The notes beneath the pieces are model-generated. The model saw only the letters and a list, made by a program, of their open reading frames with translations, did no database searches and was not told where the DNA came from. The translations under genes were made by a program, and so were the position numbers. This document shows positions 39,965 through 47,107 of a stretch of 47,107 bases of DNA, piece by piece. The stretch spans positions 1-47,107 of the forward strand of contig DYPH01000034.1 of the NCBI GenBank assembly GCA_020720045.1. The letters are read 5' to 3'. Numbering within the stretch: position 1 is the first letter of the stretch; the number at the start of each line of letters is the position of its first letter. Source of the stretch: Sorangium cellulosum (GTDB taxonomy: Bacteria; Myxococcota_A; Polyangia; Polyangiales; Polyangiaceae).

Positions 39965-41544
39965 TGACCTCGAAATCAATATTTTTTTTGCCGCTTCTTG
40001 CGGTCGTCGGTTGCGGTTCGCCGCCCCCTCGGCCCCCCGCGGCGGAGCCGCCGGAGCGTGCGGTGGTGCGTCGCGCGTTTGCCGAGCTGGGCATTCTCGA
40101 TGGCGAAGTTCCGGTCGTCGCCCAGCTCCACGAGGGGGAGCGTGTTGGTACGTTTGCCCACCTCGAAGCCGACGAGTGCTTGCTTGCCGTCGGGCGCGGT
40201 GGCGCAGAAGATCTTGATATCGCTATTTTTAACGATGATGGTGCCGTCCTGGCCTTCGACGAAGAGCCCGACGCCAAGCCGGCGACACTCTACTGCGCGC
40301 GTGCGTCGGAACGCGTGTATATTGCACTTACTGCGTCGGCCAATCGGGCGGTGAGTCGGCAAGCGGTCGGCACCAATCCGCCGGCGCTGGCCGGACTTGG
40401 GCTCGCGCGCGTGCGTCGCGGAGATGCGCAGAAGCTCCGTGGGCGCCTCGAAAAGCCGGCGCGCGCGGTCCGAAAGTCTCGCATTGATTCGCGGATCGAC
40501 GGCCTCCTCGTCCGGCGTGAGCAGGAGCTCGGCGTCCACCTCCGTGAGCTCCGACGGGTCGATGTGCCGCTTGATCCGACGGCGGCTACCGCGATCGGCG
40601 TCGCCGTAGAAGCTGCACAATGCATTGATTTGGCGTTGCTCGGGGACGACTTCGGTGCCATCGATGGCGAAGTTCGCGGGGCCGACGACCGCCTACTCAC
40701 GCGCTTCGACGAACGCGAAAAGCGAAGAACAGCGGTGGTTTGCGCCGGCGACAGGCCGCGAAATCTGACGGTCACCCTCCGCCCGCACCTTGGGCAAGGC
40801 TCGGTACCGCTCCTCGTGAGCGCTGCGCCGCGGGCGGCCTTTGAGGGGCTTCCGGCGTCGGGCGCCTTTGACTACGGCGTCGGCCTCGCCGCCAAAAATC
40901 CCGGGGAAACGACGGTCGGCCCGCGGGCGTTGGCCGCCGGGGAGCGCTGGATTCGCGATGGCTACGGGCAGGGGTGTCGGTCGGTCGGCGCGGTGGCCGC
41001 CGATGGCGGGTTCCTACGGATCGCCGCGCGCACGGCCCCTGGCGACGGGGGAGCATCGGAACCGATCCACGAAGCGTCCGGGGAAGGCATTGTTTCAATT
41101 GCCTTTTGTGGCGCTGGACGCATCGTCGTCGATGCGCCGCTGGCCCACGAAGCGGTCCAACTCGTCGAGGTATCACGGCCGACGGCGTTCGCCAGCCTCG
41201 CGGCTCCCGTCGCGGCGCGGCTGCTCGCGCGCGTCGAAGCACGGGATGCGGGACCGGCGACCACGTGGACGTTCGCGCGGGTGGATGGGACGCCAAAAGG
41301 GGCTATCGATCGGGAAATTCCGCTCGGCGCCGATCGTTGTGTGCAGTTTGCAGCTACCCGCCTCGACGACACGCGCGCCGGGATCGCCCTTGAAGCGGCC
41401 CTTCGCGGTGCGGCGGTCGGCGACCGAAACAGTGGCGCACGGAGCGCCGCGCTCCGGGTCTGTACGGCGGTCCCGACAGCGGTCGTGTTCTCCCTCCGCG
41501 CCGATGGACCGGTGGAGATCGCGTGGGCGGAAGTCCCTCGATAA
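39964..41544 (+). CDS. Lipoprotein with four Cys-paired beta modules
   Basis: The ATG at 39964 shares one base with the previous stop. It begins a lipoprotein signal (MTSKSIFFLPLLAVVGCGSPPP). The mature part has four repeats of about 100-120 residues, each opening with x-Cys-hydrophobic (ECLLAVGRGG, QCIDLALLGDD, GCRSVGAVAADGG, RCVQFAATRLDD) and closing with a second Cys (TLYCARAS, AVVCAGDR, IAFCGAGR, RVCTAVP) followed by a beta strand. The pattern suggests a disulfide-linked beta sandwich similar in layout to PPC-type domains (weak inference). The preceding gene has two such modules. Last gene of the Rrf2-E1 operon; likely on the outer membrane. Function unknown. Confidence 0.75.
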   Translation: MTSKSIFFLPLLAVVGCGSPPPRPPAAEPPERAVVRRAFAELGILDGEVPVVAQLHEGERVGTFAHLEADECLLAVGRGGAEDLDIAIFNDDGAVLAFDEEPDAKPATLYCARASERVYIALTASANRAVSRQAVGTNPPALAGLGLARVRRGDAQKLRGRLEKPARAVRKSRIDSRIDGLLVRREQELGVHLRELRRVDVPLDPTAATAIGVAVEAAQCIDLALLGDDFGAIDGEVRGADDRLLTRFDEREKRRTAVVCAGDRPRNLTVTLRPHLGQGSVPLLVSAAPRAAFEGLPASGAFDYGVGLAAKNPGETTVGPRALAAGERWIRDGYGQGCRSVGAVAADGGFLRIAARTAPGDGGASEPIHEASGEGIVSIAFCGAGRIVVDAPLAHEAVQLVEVSRPTAFASLAAPVAARLLARVEARDAGPATTWTFARVDGTPKGAIDREIPLGADRCVQFAATRLDDTRAGIALEAALRGAAVGDRNSGARSAALRVCTAVPTAVVFSLRADGPVEIAWAEVPR

Positions 41545-41562
41545 TCCCTGGAAAAACGGCCG

Positions 41563-42180
41563 TTAGGCGGTAATCTTTGCGATCATGCGGCGCGCACGGT
41601 CGGCGTCGACTCCGGCGATGCGGAGGACGCTGCCGTTCCGCGGAAGAAGTTCGACGTCGCAGCGGCCAACGCCGCGCGGGACGAGGGTTGCGATCGCGTA
41701 GTCGGCGAGGACGCCGACGAGCATCGTGACCGCCCCGAGGCCGAGGAGCGTGCCGGAGGCAGCCCGAATTCCGTCGAAGAGGATCGACGCACCGACGAAG
41801 GTGCCGAGGGCAAGGGCGGCGAGACCGGTGTAGAATGCAAGTCCCTGCCAGCGCGTTTCGCGGCGGGCCGTCATGAGGTTTTTTCGCGGGATCGCGACTT
41901 CACCTTCGCGGAAGGTTCGCCCCAAGATCTGAACGCTGTATTTTACATGGACACGATCGCCGTCGAACACGAGCTCCGCCGGGCGACGAAACTTGAGCGC
42001 GAAGCGACCGATGGCCGCCGCCGCCGCGACGACGACCAAGAGGCCGGTCACTGCGAGGAGCGTCGTTGCAAGCTTGCTGCGCGGAACGGCGCGAAGGTCG
42101 CCTTCGAGGGGGAGCGTCGGCTCGACTTCCGTGGCCGCCGCCGCATCTCCCGCTCCAATGTCGTTGTCGTGGTCAACCAT
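41563..42180 (-). CDS. Small inner-membrane protein, unknown function
   Basis: The start at ATG 42180 (MVDHDNDIGAGDAAAATE) is chosen; the frame is open to 42252 but that overlaps the end of the upstream small gene. It has about 205 residues with three hydrophobic helices: LATTLLAVTGLLVVVAAAAAIG, GLAFYTGLAALALGTFVGASI and GTLLGLGAVTMLVGVLADYA. Between the first two lies a beta-like segment (AELVFDGDRVHVKYSVQILGR). The C-terminal tail is cytoplasmic-looking (LPRNGSVLRIAGVDADRARRMI). Not assigned to a family. It probably shares a transcript with the 83-residue gene 41 bp upstream. Confidence 0.7.
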   Translation of the reverse strand: MVDHDNDIGAGDAAAATEVEPTLPLEGDLRAVPRSKLATTLLAVTGLLVVVAAAAAIGRFALKFRRPAELVFDGDRVHVKYSVQILGRTFREGEVAIPRKNLMTARRETRWQGLAFYTGLAALALGTFVGASILFDGIRAASGTLLGLGAVTMLVGVLADYAIATLVPRGVGRCDVELLPRNGSVLRIAGVDADRARRMIAKITA

Positions 42181-42221
42181 CGCGGCCCGCCTTACAACAG
42201 GCGGCGCGTCGACGCGAGAAC

Positions 42222-42473
42222 TCAGGCGGCGTGGGTCTGGTCTTCTGCGCACTCGGCGCTCGCCGGACCGTGGGCTTCCGCGCGGACCTTGCCGAGGACG
42301 GCGAGGAGTTCGCGGGGCGTCGCGATGCCGCTATCGATGAGCGCCTTCATGTACCCGTCGACGTAGCCGTGGGCCCGCCCGAGCTGGCGGGTGCTGGCGC
42401 CGCGATTTTGAGCGTCGAGGACTCCGCGGAAGAGGGTCGCGAGTTCGTCGAAGAGGCGGGTCGTGTCGGCCAT
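42222..42473 (-). CDS. Small helical protein, unknown function
   Basis: 83 residues, starting at ATG 42473 (MADTTRLFDELATLFRGVLDAQ). Predicted largely helical with an amphipathic N-terminal half, then GRAHGYVDGYMKALIDSGIATPRELLAVLGKVR, and a disordered tail. No Cys motif or signal. It lies between the small membrane protein gene and the terminator of the large secreted protein gene. Not recognised; the good codon bias and neat spacing support it as real. Confidence 0.65.
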   Translation of the reverse strand: MADTTRLFDELATLFRGVLDAQNRGASTRQLGRAHGYVDGYMKALIDSGIATPRELLAVLGKVRAEAHGPASAECAEDQTHAA

Positions 42474-42545
42474 GGCGACCCCTTACGGAAGCTGCGAAAT
42501 TGGGCCAAATTTTTTGCCAAGACGGGGCGTCGCCGGGGAGGCCTC

Positions 42546-42580
42546 GAAACGAAAGAGGGACCGGCCTGCGCCGATCTCTC
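42546..42580 (-). terminator. Probable intrinsic terminator of the large secreted-protein gene
   Basis: On the minus strand GAGAGATCGGC-GCAG-GCCGGTCCCTC forms an 11-bp stem with G-U pairs at the two non-Watson-Crick positions, followed by TTTCGTTTC. It begins about 25 bases after the stop codon at 42605. Confidence 0.5.
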
Positions 42581-42604
42581 TGAAGAGCGTTACCTGTCTG
42601 AAAT

Positions 42605-45600
42605 TCAGTACTTGGTGAGCGTTACGTCGCCGACCATCGAGACCGTCGACGGGTCAAACTGGCGCCAGAAGTGGGCGATCTGGCCGCCCCCCGGGACGAC
42701 TTGTGGGAAGTAACCGCTGAAACGCTTGGCCGTCTGATCGAGGACCGTCCGCGTCCACGTCCGTTTCCCGCCGCTCCCAGCGACTCCGGTCGCCATGCGG
42801 AGCGTTCCGGCGGTCGCATCCTGGTAGAATACACGGATCGTCGTGCCGTCGACGAGGACCGTCGAGTCGTCGCCTACAACGTGTTTCCCGTCGGCGAAGC
42901 CTTTGCCGTCTAGACCATTTCCGTCATCGACGACGTCGAAGGCTTCTGCCTTGCCGTTGGCAAAGGTAACGTATCGAAGTTGCTCGGAAATGCCGTCGAC
43001 GTAGGTGACGTGGTAGGCGCCGGTCCCGTCGATGAAAAGGGAGGCGCCGACGCCGGTATCCCCGGTGTCTTTCGCGGTGCCGCCGGAGCGCGAGCCGGTT
43101 TCGCCGTCGAGGATCGTCGCCGTCCACTTGCTGGTGTCTTTGGCGAACGCCACGAGATTGCCGTGAACGCGGTCGTAGGCAACGAGGCCGATCCCCTTCG
43201 GGCCGACCGCCGAGGCGACGTAGGTTCCGGAGGCGTTCGGGTAGGCCACGATGCCGTCGTTGGTTGCCACGTCGACGCAGGTGGCCGCGCCGGCGGTCGT
43301 CACGCACGCCTTGCCTGAAGCGCAGGCCGGCTGGCAGCCGGTGACCGTCTTGGCGCACGCGCCAGAGCTTTTTACGCAGACGTCGCTGCCGCTGCAGCTA
43401 ACCGAGCCGGCGACGATCTGGCAGGGGCCCTTGTCGTCGAAGGCTACGTCTTCAAAGGAGAAATCGCTGGCGCTTGTCGGCTTGTTGCTCTTCGCGCGCG
43501 CGAGGACGACCCGCGATTTGGTCCCTGTCGCCGTCGCTTCGATGACCTGGTAGGCGATCGCCGGTTTCCCGCCGTCGAGGACCATTTTCGCGTAGCGGCC
43601 GACTTCTGCCTTCGGGAGCTGCTGAACGACGAAGGACGTCCACTTTCCGGTCGCGGCTACGCCGTCCCGCGTGGCGAATTTCAGGGAGCCGTGCGTCGCG
43701 TCGAAATAGGCGACCATCGGGACGCCGTCGTCGGCGAGCTGCATCGACGTCCACTGGCCGACGTCGTCGCCGCTCTCGGTCTCCCCCTTGCGCCAGCCGG
43801 TTTTTGCGTAGTCCGAGCAGCCGGCGGTGCGCGCGCCGACGCCGTCGACGGTCTCCCAGGTCGTGCGGCCGCGGCCGAGATCGTACTTGCCAACGACGAG
43901 GTCCCCGTAAAGGAAGCTCGTGCCGCTGATCGACGTGGCGAGGTCGCCATCGTTGTAGCCGGCAAGCCAGACGGTGCCGTCCTTCGCCTTCGCGACCGAC
44001 GTGTAGGCGCCGACGATTCCGGGGGCGAGGTCTCCGACGCACTCGCTGTTGCAGTCGGTCCCACACTCGGTCTTCGTTTCGTCGGAGCCGCAGCTACAGG
44101 CTTGGCCAGAAGTCGCGAGAATAACAAGGCTTGTCGCGGCGAGGAGTGAGCTGAAGAAGGGGCGTGTTGCGCCGCGCTGGGAGAGGCGCCGGCTTAAGCG
44201 TGCCACGGGCGGACGAGCGACCGATTCCGAGGAAGCTCCACCACCGGCCGCGCGGCGCCGGCGACGGAGCGCAAGGGCAATGCCACCGAGCACGATCGGG
44301 AGTGCGCCGGTCGAGCTCGGGAGGTCGCCCATCGTCGTGCAGCCACAGCCGCTTCCGGAGGCGGTCGCGAGCGTCGCATCGGGGCGTCCGCGAAGCAGTT
44401 GTTCGTGGATTTCCGCGAGGTTCCCGTCCTCGTCCACCGCTTCGACGTCGATCGCCTCGGCGCCACCAGCGTCCATCGGCTCAAGGAGGTCTGCGGTCTG
44501 CCAAGCGCCGAACTCGGCTGCCGTCGCGAGCTTCGTGCGGACCTTCACCGCCTTCGCTTCCGAGACAAAGTCGGTGGCAGATACACGGATTTTGCCGTCG
44601 CCCCCCCGTTCCACGGTCACATTCGGCGCGAGCGCGTCGATCAAGAAGCGGACTTCCGCGGGGGTCGAGTCTTCACTGGCCGGCGCGCCGTGCTTTCGCG
44701 AAGCAATTCGAACGCGGTGTTTCCCCTGCATCCAGAGGGCGTCCCCGACGATTCGAATCGTCGGATCGGTCTGCCATTCCGAGGGGGTACCGTCGTCCAG
44801 GATGTAGCTGTACTCGGCGCCGCTCGTGAACGTCGACGTCGCAAGGAGCGTGACCTCCGGTGCCTTGGCGGGGTCGATCGTGAGGACGTTCATGTGGGCT
44901 TTGTCGACGGTCCGCGCCACGAGCTTGGCGGTGGTATCCCCCTCGGGGACTGCGTTCGACGAGACCGACAAGTTCGCGAAAATACCGATAAAATCGTCGC
45001 TGTCCTTCGTCAGCTTTCGGATCCCACCATCAGGGATTGTGAGATTGAGTCCAAAGCTCTGGAGGGCCGTCGAAAGGTCGATTGGCGAGAAACCGCCGAG
45101 GAGCTGGCTCGCGAAGCCCGAGATGATCGACGTGAGCCCACTCGCAATCGCCTTCGGTTCATCGGCGAGGAGGTCGGCGTTCGTCACTGTTGCGTTTGCG
45201 ATGGAAATCTTGCCGAGCGTCGGCAGAAGGCCGCCGTTCGGGTTCTTGGCGTCCTTCTTCGTCGTAAGATTGATTGGGAGCGAGATATCACCGGTGTAGG
45301 TGAATGCCCGAATGAACCGATCGTAGCTCCACACGTAGAGATCGACGGAAAACTTCGGGATCGTGACCAGCATCAGCGGATCTTTGTCGATATCGGTCCC
45401 GCCGCCGAGTTTCACCGTCGGGGGCTGCTGGGGACGCGTCGTAATCGCGAGCGGCGCCGGCTTTCCGCCCTTGGTAAGCGACGCGACCGAATTGACGAGT
45501 GTCGAAACAAGTCCAGTATTTAGGAGCGGCACCGAATCGGTATTCACCCCGAGGCAGAGGACGCCCGAATTATAGATGTTCCCAAACGTATAATTCAAGA

Positions 45601-46813
45601 ACCGCCCCGAGAACCCGATACCGACGTGGGGACCTTCGGGCTCCGACCACGGAGTAATCTTGTCGGTGGTCAATTCCGTCGGCGTCGGAATATCGGTCGG
45701 TATCGTAAGCTTTGCCGTCGGCACACAATTCGAGATCGGCTGCGGGATCACCCCGCCGAACATGTGTAGCGTCGCGCCATTCTTCCGAGGGTCGGCGCTC
45801 TTGGGGAGCGCTTCCATGTCTTTTCCGGCGGCAAACCCGTAATCGAGGCCCCCCTGAGAGCCCGGCGAGAACGACGCCAACAGGGCGCCGAGCTCCGCGT
45901 GCCCCGCCGTCCCGAGCAGCGTCGGCACGCACTTCGTCGGCGTGCTGTTGTAGACGCAGTAGGTCTTGTCGGCGTTCTCTTTGGAGCCGGTGGGGCATGT
46001 CGGGGTGACACCGACGGCTGGCTTTGTGCACGTAAACCCGCGAAGTGCGTTTTTGACTTGGTCGCCGAGCCCGCCCTTGAGCTGATCGACGATATAGCCT
46101 TTGACGAATCCCGAATTGACGACCCCATTGCACACGGAGCTCGCAAAGCTGCAGTCTACGCAGATGCGGACTTCACTTTCGCGGATTCCGTCGAGATTGA
46201 CTGTTGCATTGTCGACGTCGATCTTCGTGTAGCCATCCCGGGGGGCCGTCGTCTCCGCGACCAGCGGGAGGGTGATGGAAACCGGGAGCGGGAAGGGGTC
46301 AACGCTGACCGTCGACCGGTTGCAACTGCCGTTAGAGCCGTAACCGATGTGGCCGCGGAGGTCGGCCCCCAAGAAGACGTTCTTCGCCAAAACTGGAGTG
46401 TCTTTGAGGACAAGCGGCATCACCGCATCGATCTTGATCGCGTTCGGCGTGACTGCCGAAATGCGAAACTGGCTCTTCCCCAAGTTGATCTCGGCCTTGC
46501 ATTGGTCGCCGACGGGCCCGTCGGGACAAATGTCAAAGCTAGGCGAAGTCGTCGGCGGAATATTGAACTCGAGAACGCCCGTGGGGAGCGCAAGAGCCTT
46601 GGTAACCAGCGCATTTGCATGCGCTTCCATGAAGTCGAGACCGGGGCGCGTGAGGCGAACGCCGCCGGCATTTTCAACCGCCTGCTCGCGAGGAAAACCT
46701 CCTGGGAGCGTCGGCGCGCCACAGCCGCCAGTTCCTCCGCTACTGCTGCATGCCGATGCAGCAACGACGGCGAGGGTGGCGAATACAATGCGGGTAAACG
46801 GGCGCGTCTGCAT
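42605..46813 (-). CDS. Large secreted lipoprotein with internal MYXO-CTERM signal (possible fusion of two genes)
   Basis: A single open frame of 1402 residues from ATG 46813 (MQTRPFTRIVFATLAVVAASACSSSGG, lipobox SAC). Residues 1-815 form a secreted Cys-containing, beta-rich protein. At about 820-860 is a MYXO-CTERM-like signal: SGCGCTTMGDLPSSTG, a hydrophobic helix (ALPIVLGGIALAL) and RRRRR. Such signals normally end a protein, but here no stop follows. Instead a second signal-like stretch appears (PFFSSLLAATSLVILATSGQACSCG) and a 500-residue beta-propeller-like domain with repeats like GVPMVAYFDATHGSLKFATRDG. A GTG at 44206 could start a separate lipoprotein gene (42605-44206). Either a stop codon was lost or the two are truly fused. 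Function unknown; surface exposed. Confidence 0.8.
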   Translation of the reverse strand: MQTRPFTRIVFATLAVVAASACSSSGGTGGCGAPTLPGGFPREQAVENAGGVRLTRPGLDFMEAHANALVTKALALPTGVLEFNIPPTTSPSFDICPDGPVGDQCKAEINLGKSQFRISAVTPNAIKIDAVMPLVLKDTPVLAKNVFLGADLRGHIGYGSNGSCNRSTVSVDPFPLPVSITLPLVAETTAPRDGYTKIDVDNATVNLDGIRESEVRICVDCSFASSVCNGVVNSGFVKGYIVDQLKGGLGDQVKNALRGFTCTKPAVGVTPTCPTGSKENADKTYCVYNSTPTKCVPTLLGTAGHAELGALLASFSPGSQGGLDYGFAAGKDMEALPKSADPRKNGATLHMFGGVIPQPISNCVPTAKLTIPTDIPTPTELTTDKITPWSEPEGPHVGIGFSGRFLNYTFGNIYNSGVLCLGVNTDSVPLLNTGLVSTLVNSVASLTKGGKPAPLAITTRPQQPPTVKLGGGTDIDKDPLMLVTIPKFSVDLYVWSYDRFIRAFTYTGDISLPINLTTKKDAKNPNGGLLPTLGKISIANATVTNADLLADEPKAIASGLTSIISGFASQLLGGFSPIDLSTALQSFGLNLTIPDGGIRKLTKDSDDFIGIFANLSVSSNAVPEGDTTAKLVARTVDKAHMNVLTIDPAKAPEVTLLATSTFTSGAEYSYILDDGTPSEWQTDPTIRIVGDALWMQGKHRVRIASRKHGAPASEDSTPAEVRFLIDALAPNVTVERGGDGKIRVSATDFVSEAKAVKVRTKLATAAEFGAWQTADLLEPMDAGGAEAIDVEAVDEDGNLAEIHEQLLRGRPDATLATASGSGCGCTTMGDLPSSTGALPIVLGGIALALRRRRRAAGGGASSESVARPPVARLSRRLSQRGATRPFFSSLLAATSLVILATSGQACSCGSDETKTECGTDCNSECVGDLAPGIVGAYTSVAKAKDGTVWLAGYNDGDLATSISGTSFLYGDLVVGKYDLGRGRTTWETVDGVGARTAGCSDYAKTGWRKGETESGDDVGQWTSMQLADDGVPMVAYFDATHGSLKFATRDGVAATGKWTSFVVQQLPKAEVGRYAKMVLDGGKPAIAYQVIEATATGTKSRVVLARAKSNKPTSASDFSFEDVAFDDKGPCQIVAGSVSCSGSDVCVKSSGACAKTVTGCQPACASGKACVTTAGAATCVDVATNDGIVAYPNASGTYVASAVGPKGIGLVAYDRVHGNLVAFAKDTSKWTATILDGETGSRSGGTAKDTGDTGVGASLFIDGTGAYHVTYVDGISEQLRYVTFANGKAEAFDVVDDGNGLDGKGFADGKHVVGDDSTVLVDGTTIRVFYQDATAGTLRMATGVAGSGGKRTWTRTVLDQTAKRFSGYFPQVVPGGGQIAHFWRQFDPSTVSMVGDVTLTKY
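44245..44356 (-). other. MYXO-CTERM sorting signal located inside the reading frame
   Basis: On the minus strand this encodes GSGCGCTTMGDLPSS, then a hydrophobic segment and a run of five Arg, the three-part layout of MYXO-CTERM signals processed by myxosortase. It is followed in frame by about 550 further residues, with a usable GTG start at 44206. Confidence 0.8.
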
Positions 46814-46850
46814 AGAAGTTCTCCGAAGCGAGGGTCCGTCCCCTCCGGTT

Positions 46851-46876
46851 CGCCCTGCGAAGGCCTTCGCGGGGCG
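46851..46876. promoter_or_regulatory. 26-bp near-perfect palindrome upstream of the large secreted-protein gene
   Basis: CGCCC-T-GCGAAGGCCTTCGC-G-GGGCG is symmetric apart from one mismatched pair and lies 38 bp before the start codon at 46813. It could be an operator or a leader hairpin. The rest of 46814-47107 shows nothing recognisable. Confidence 0.45.
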
Positions 46877-47107
46877 ACCAAGCCCGGTGGGGCGGGGCGC
46901 CTGGGCAGCATGGCCGAAACTGCGCATGTTGTCAGCCGCGATTGCTACGACATACTGCGTCATTGGTGCGATTGAAGGGGGCCTGAGACCGAGGAAAATC
47001 AGGCACGTCGTGCCCACACGCCATCGCCCCTCAAACGAACGAGCGCCACCCCGTTCTAGGTAGCTGCTCGGAATCTCCTTTTCGGAGTGCGACACGTCCT
47101 CGCGAAA

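Noticed and set aside
46877-47095. Upstream extension of the large secreted protein to 47095
   Set aside because: The extra 94 residues precede a clear lipoprotein signal at ATG 46813 and run through a palindrome; no ribosome-binding site or conserved pattern.

Overview
The window reads as chromosomal DNA of a high-GC myxobacterium, probably Polyangiales-like (inference). Directly visible support: a MYXO-CTERM sorting signal, Ser/Thr-kinase-like proteins (one with an anti-sigma zinc finger, one fused to very long TPR arrays), many lipoproteins with Asp/Gly/Pro-rich linkers, an AgmX/PglI-type C-terminus, and extreme GC skew at third codon positions that opens long false ORFs on the antisense strand. 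No phage, IS element, CRISPR array, rRNA or tRNA was seen.

Layout. 0-3.5 kb: a sigma-70-family factor and a divergent ZAS-kinase, both apparently frameshifted. 3.6-8 kb: a secreted lipoprotein, an Ada DNA-repair protein, a GH5 glycosidase and a tandem repeat array. 8-13.4 kb: a 1792-residue degenerate kinase/TPR protein. 13.5-18.5 kb: lipoprotein, sulfatase-like lipoprotein, glyoxalase II carrying an in-frame repeat insertion, and a convergent 2-hydroxyacid dehydrogenase/lipoprotein pair. 18.8-21.8 kb: polyprenyl diphosphate synthase, MarR/GbsR regulator and a putative outer-membrane protein. 21.9-27.5 kb: TPR/zincin-like protein, L,D-transpeptidase, two envelope proteins. 27.6-30.4 kb: FKBP isomerase, two adjacent PTPS/QueD-family proteins (the first lacking all zinc ligands), then a TPP riboswitch controlling a THI5-type HMP-P synthase. 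30.4-36.8 kb: XerD-like recombinase, PilZ-like protein, Pro-rich membrane protein, CorC/HlyC-family protein, sterol-desaturase-like hydroxylase, M19 dipeptidase. 36.8-41.5 kb: a tightly coupled operon Rrf2 / MoeB-like E1 / miniature pseudo-E1 / two secreted Cys-paired proteins. 41.5-46.8 kb: small membrane and helical proteins and a very large secreted protein with an internal MYXO-CTERM signal.

Functional links. The riboswitch and THI5 protein form a self-contained thiamine-pyrimidine module. The E1-like enzyme lacks the N-terminal arm that its downstream neighbour carries, suggesting a heterodimeric E1. Three short repeat families have periods that are multiples of three (57, 75 and 42 bp). 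Two of them sit in frame inside coding sequence, and a 57-bp copy overlaps the signal-peptide region of the GH5 gene, which resembles the palindromic elements that invade proteins in Rickettsia.

Three neighbouring reading-frame problems (sigma factor, kinase, outer-membrane protein start) are each compatible with a one-base deletion, so assembly error should be excluded before pseudogene status is assumed.
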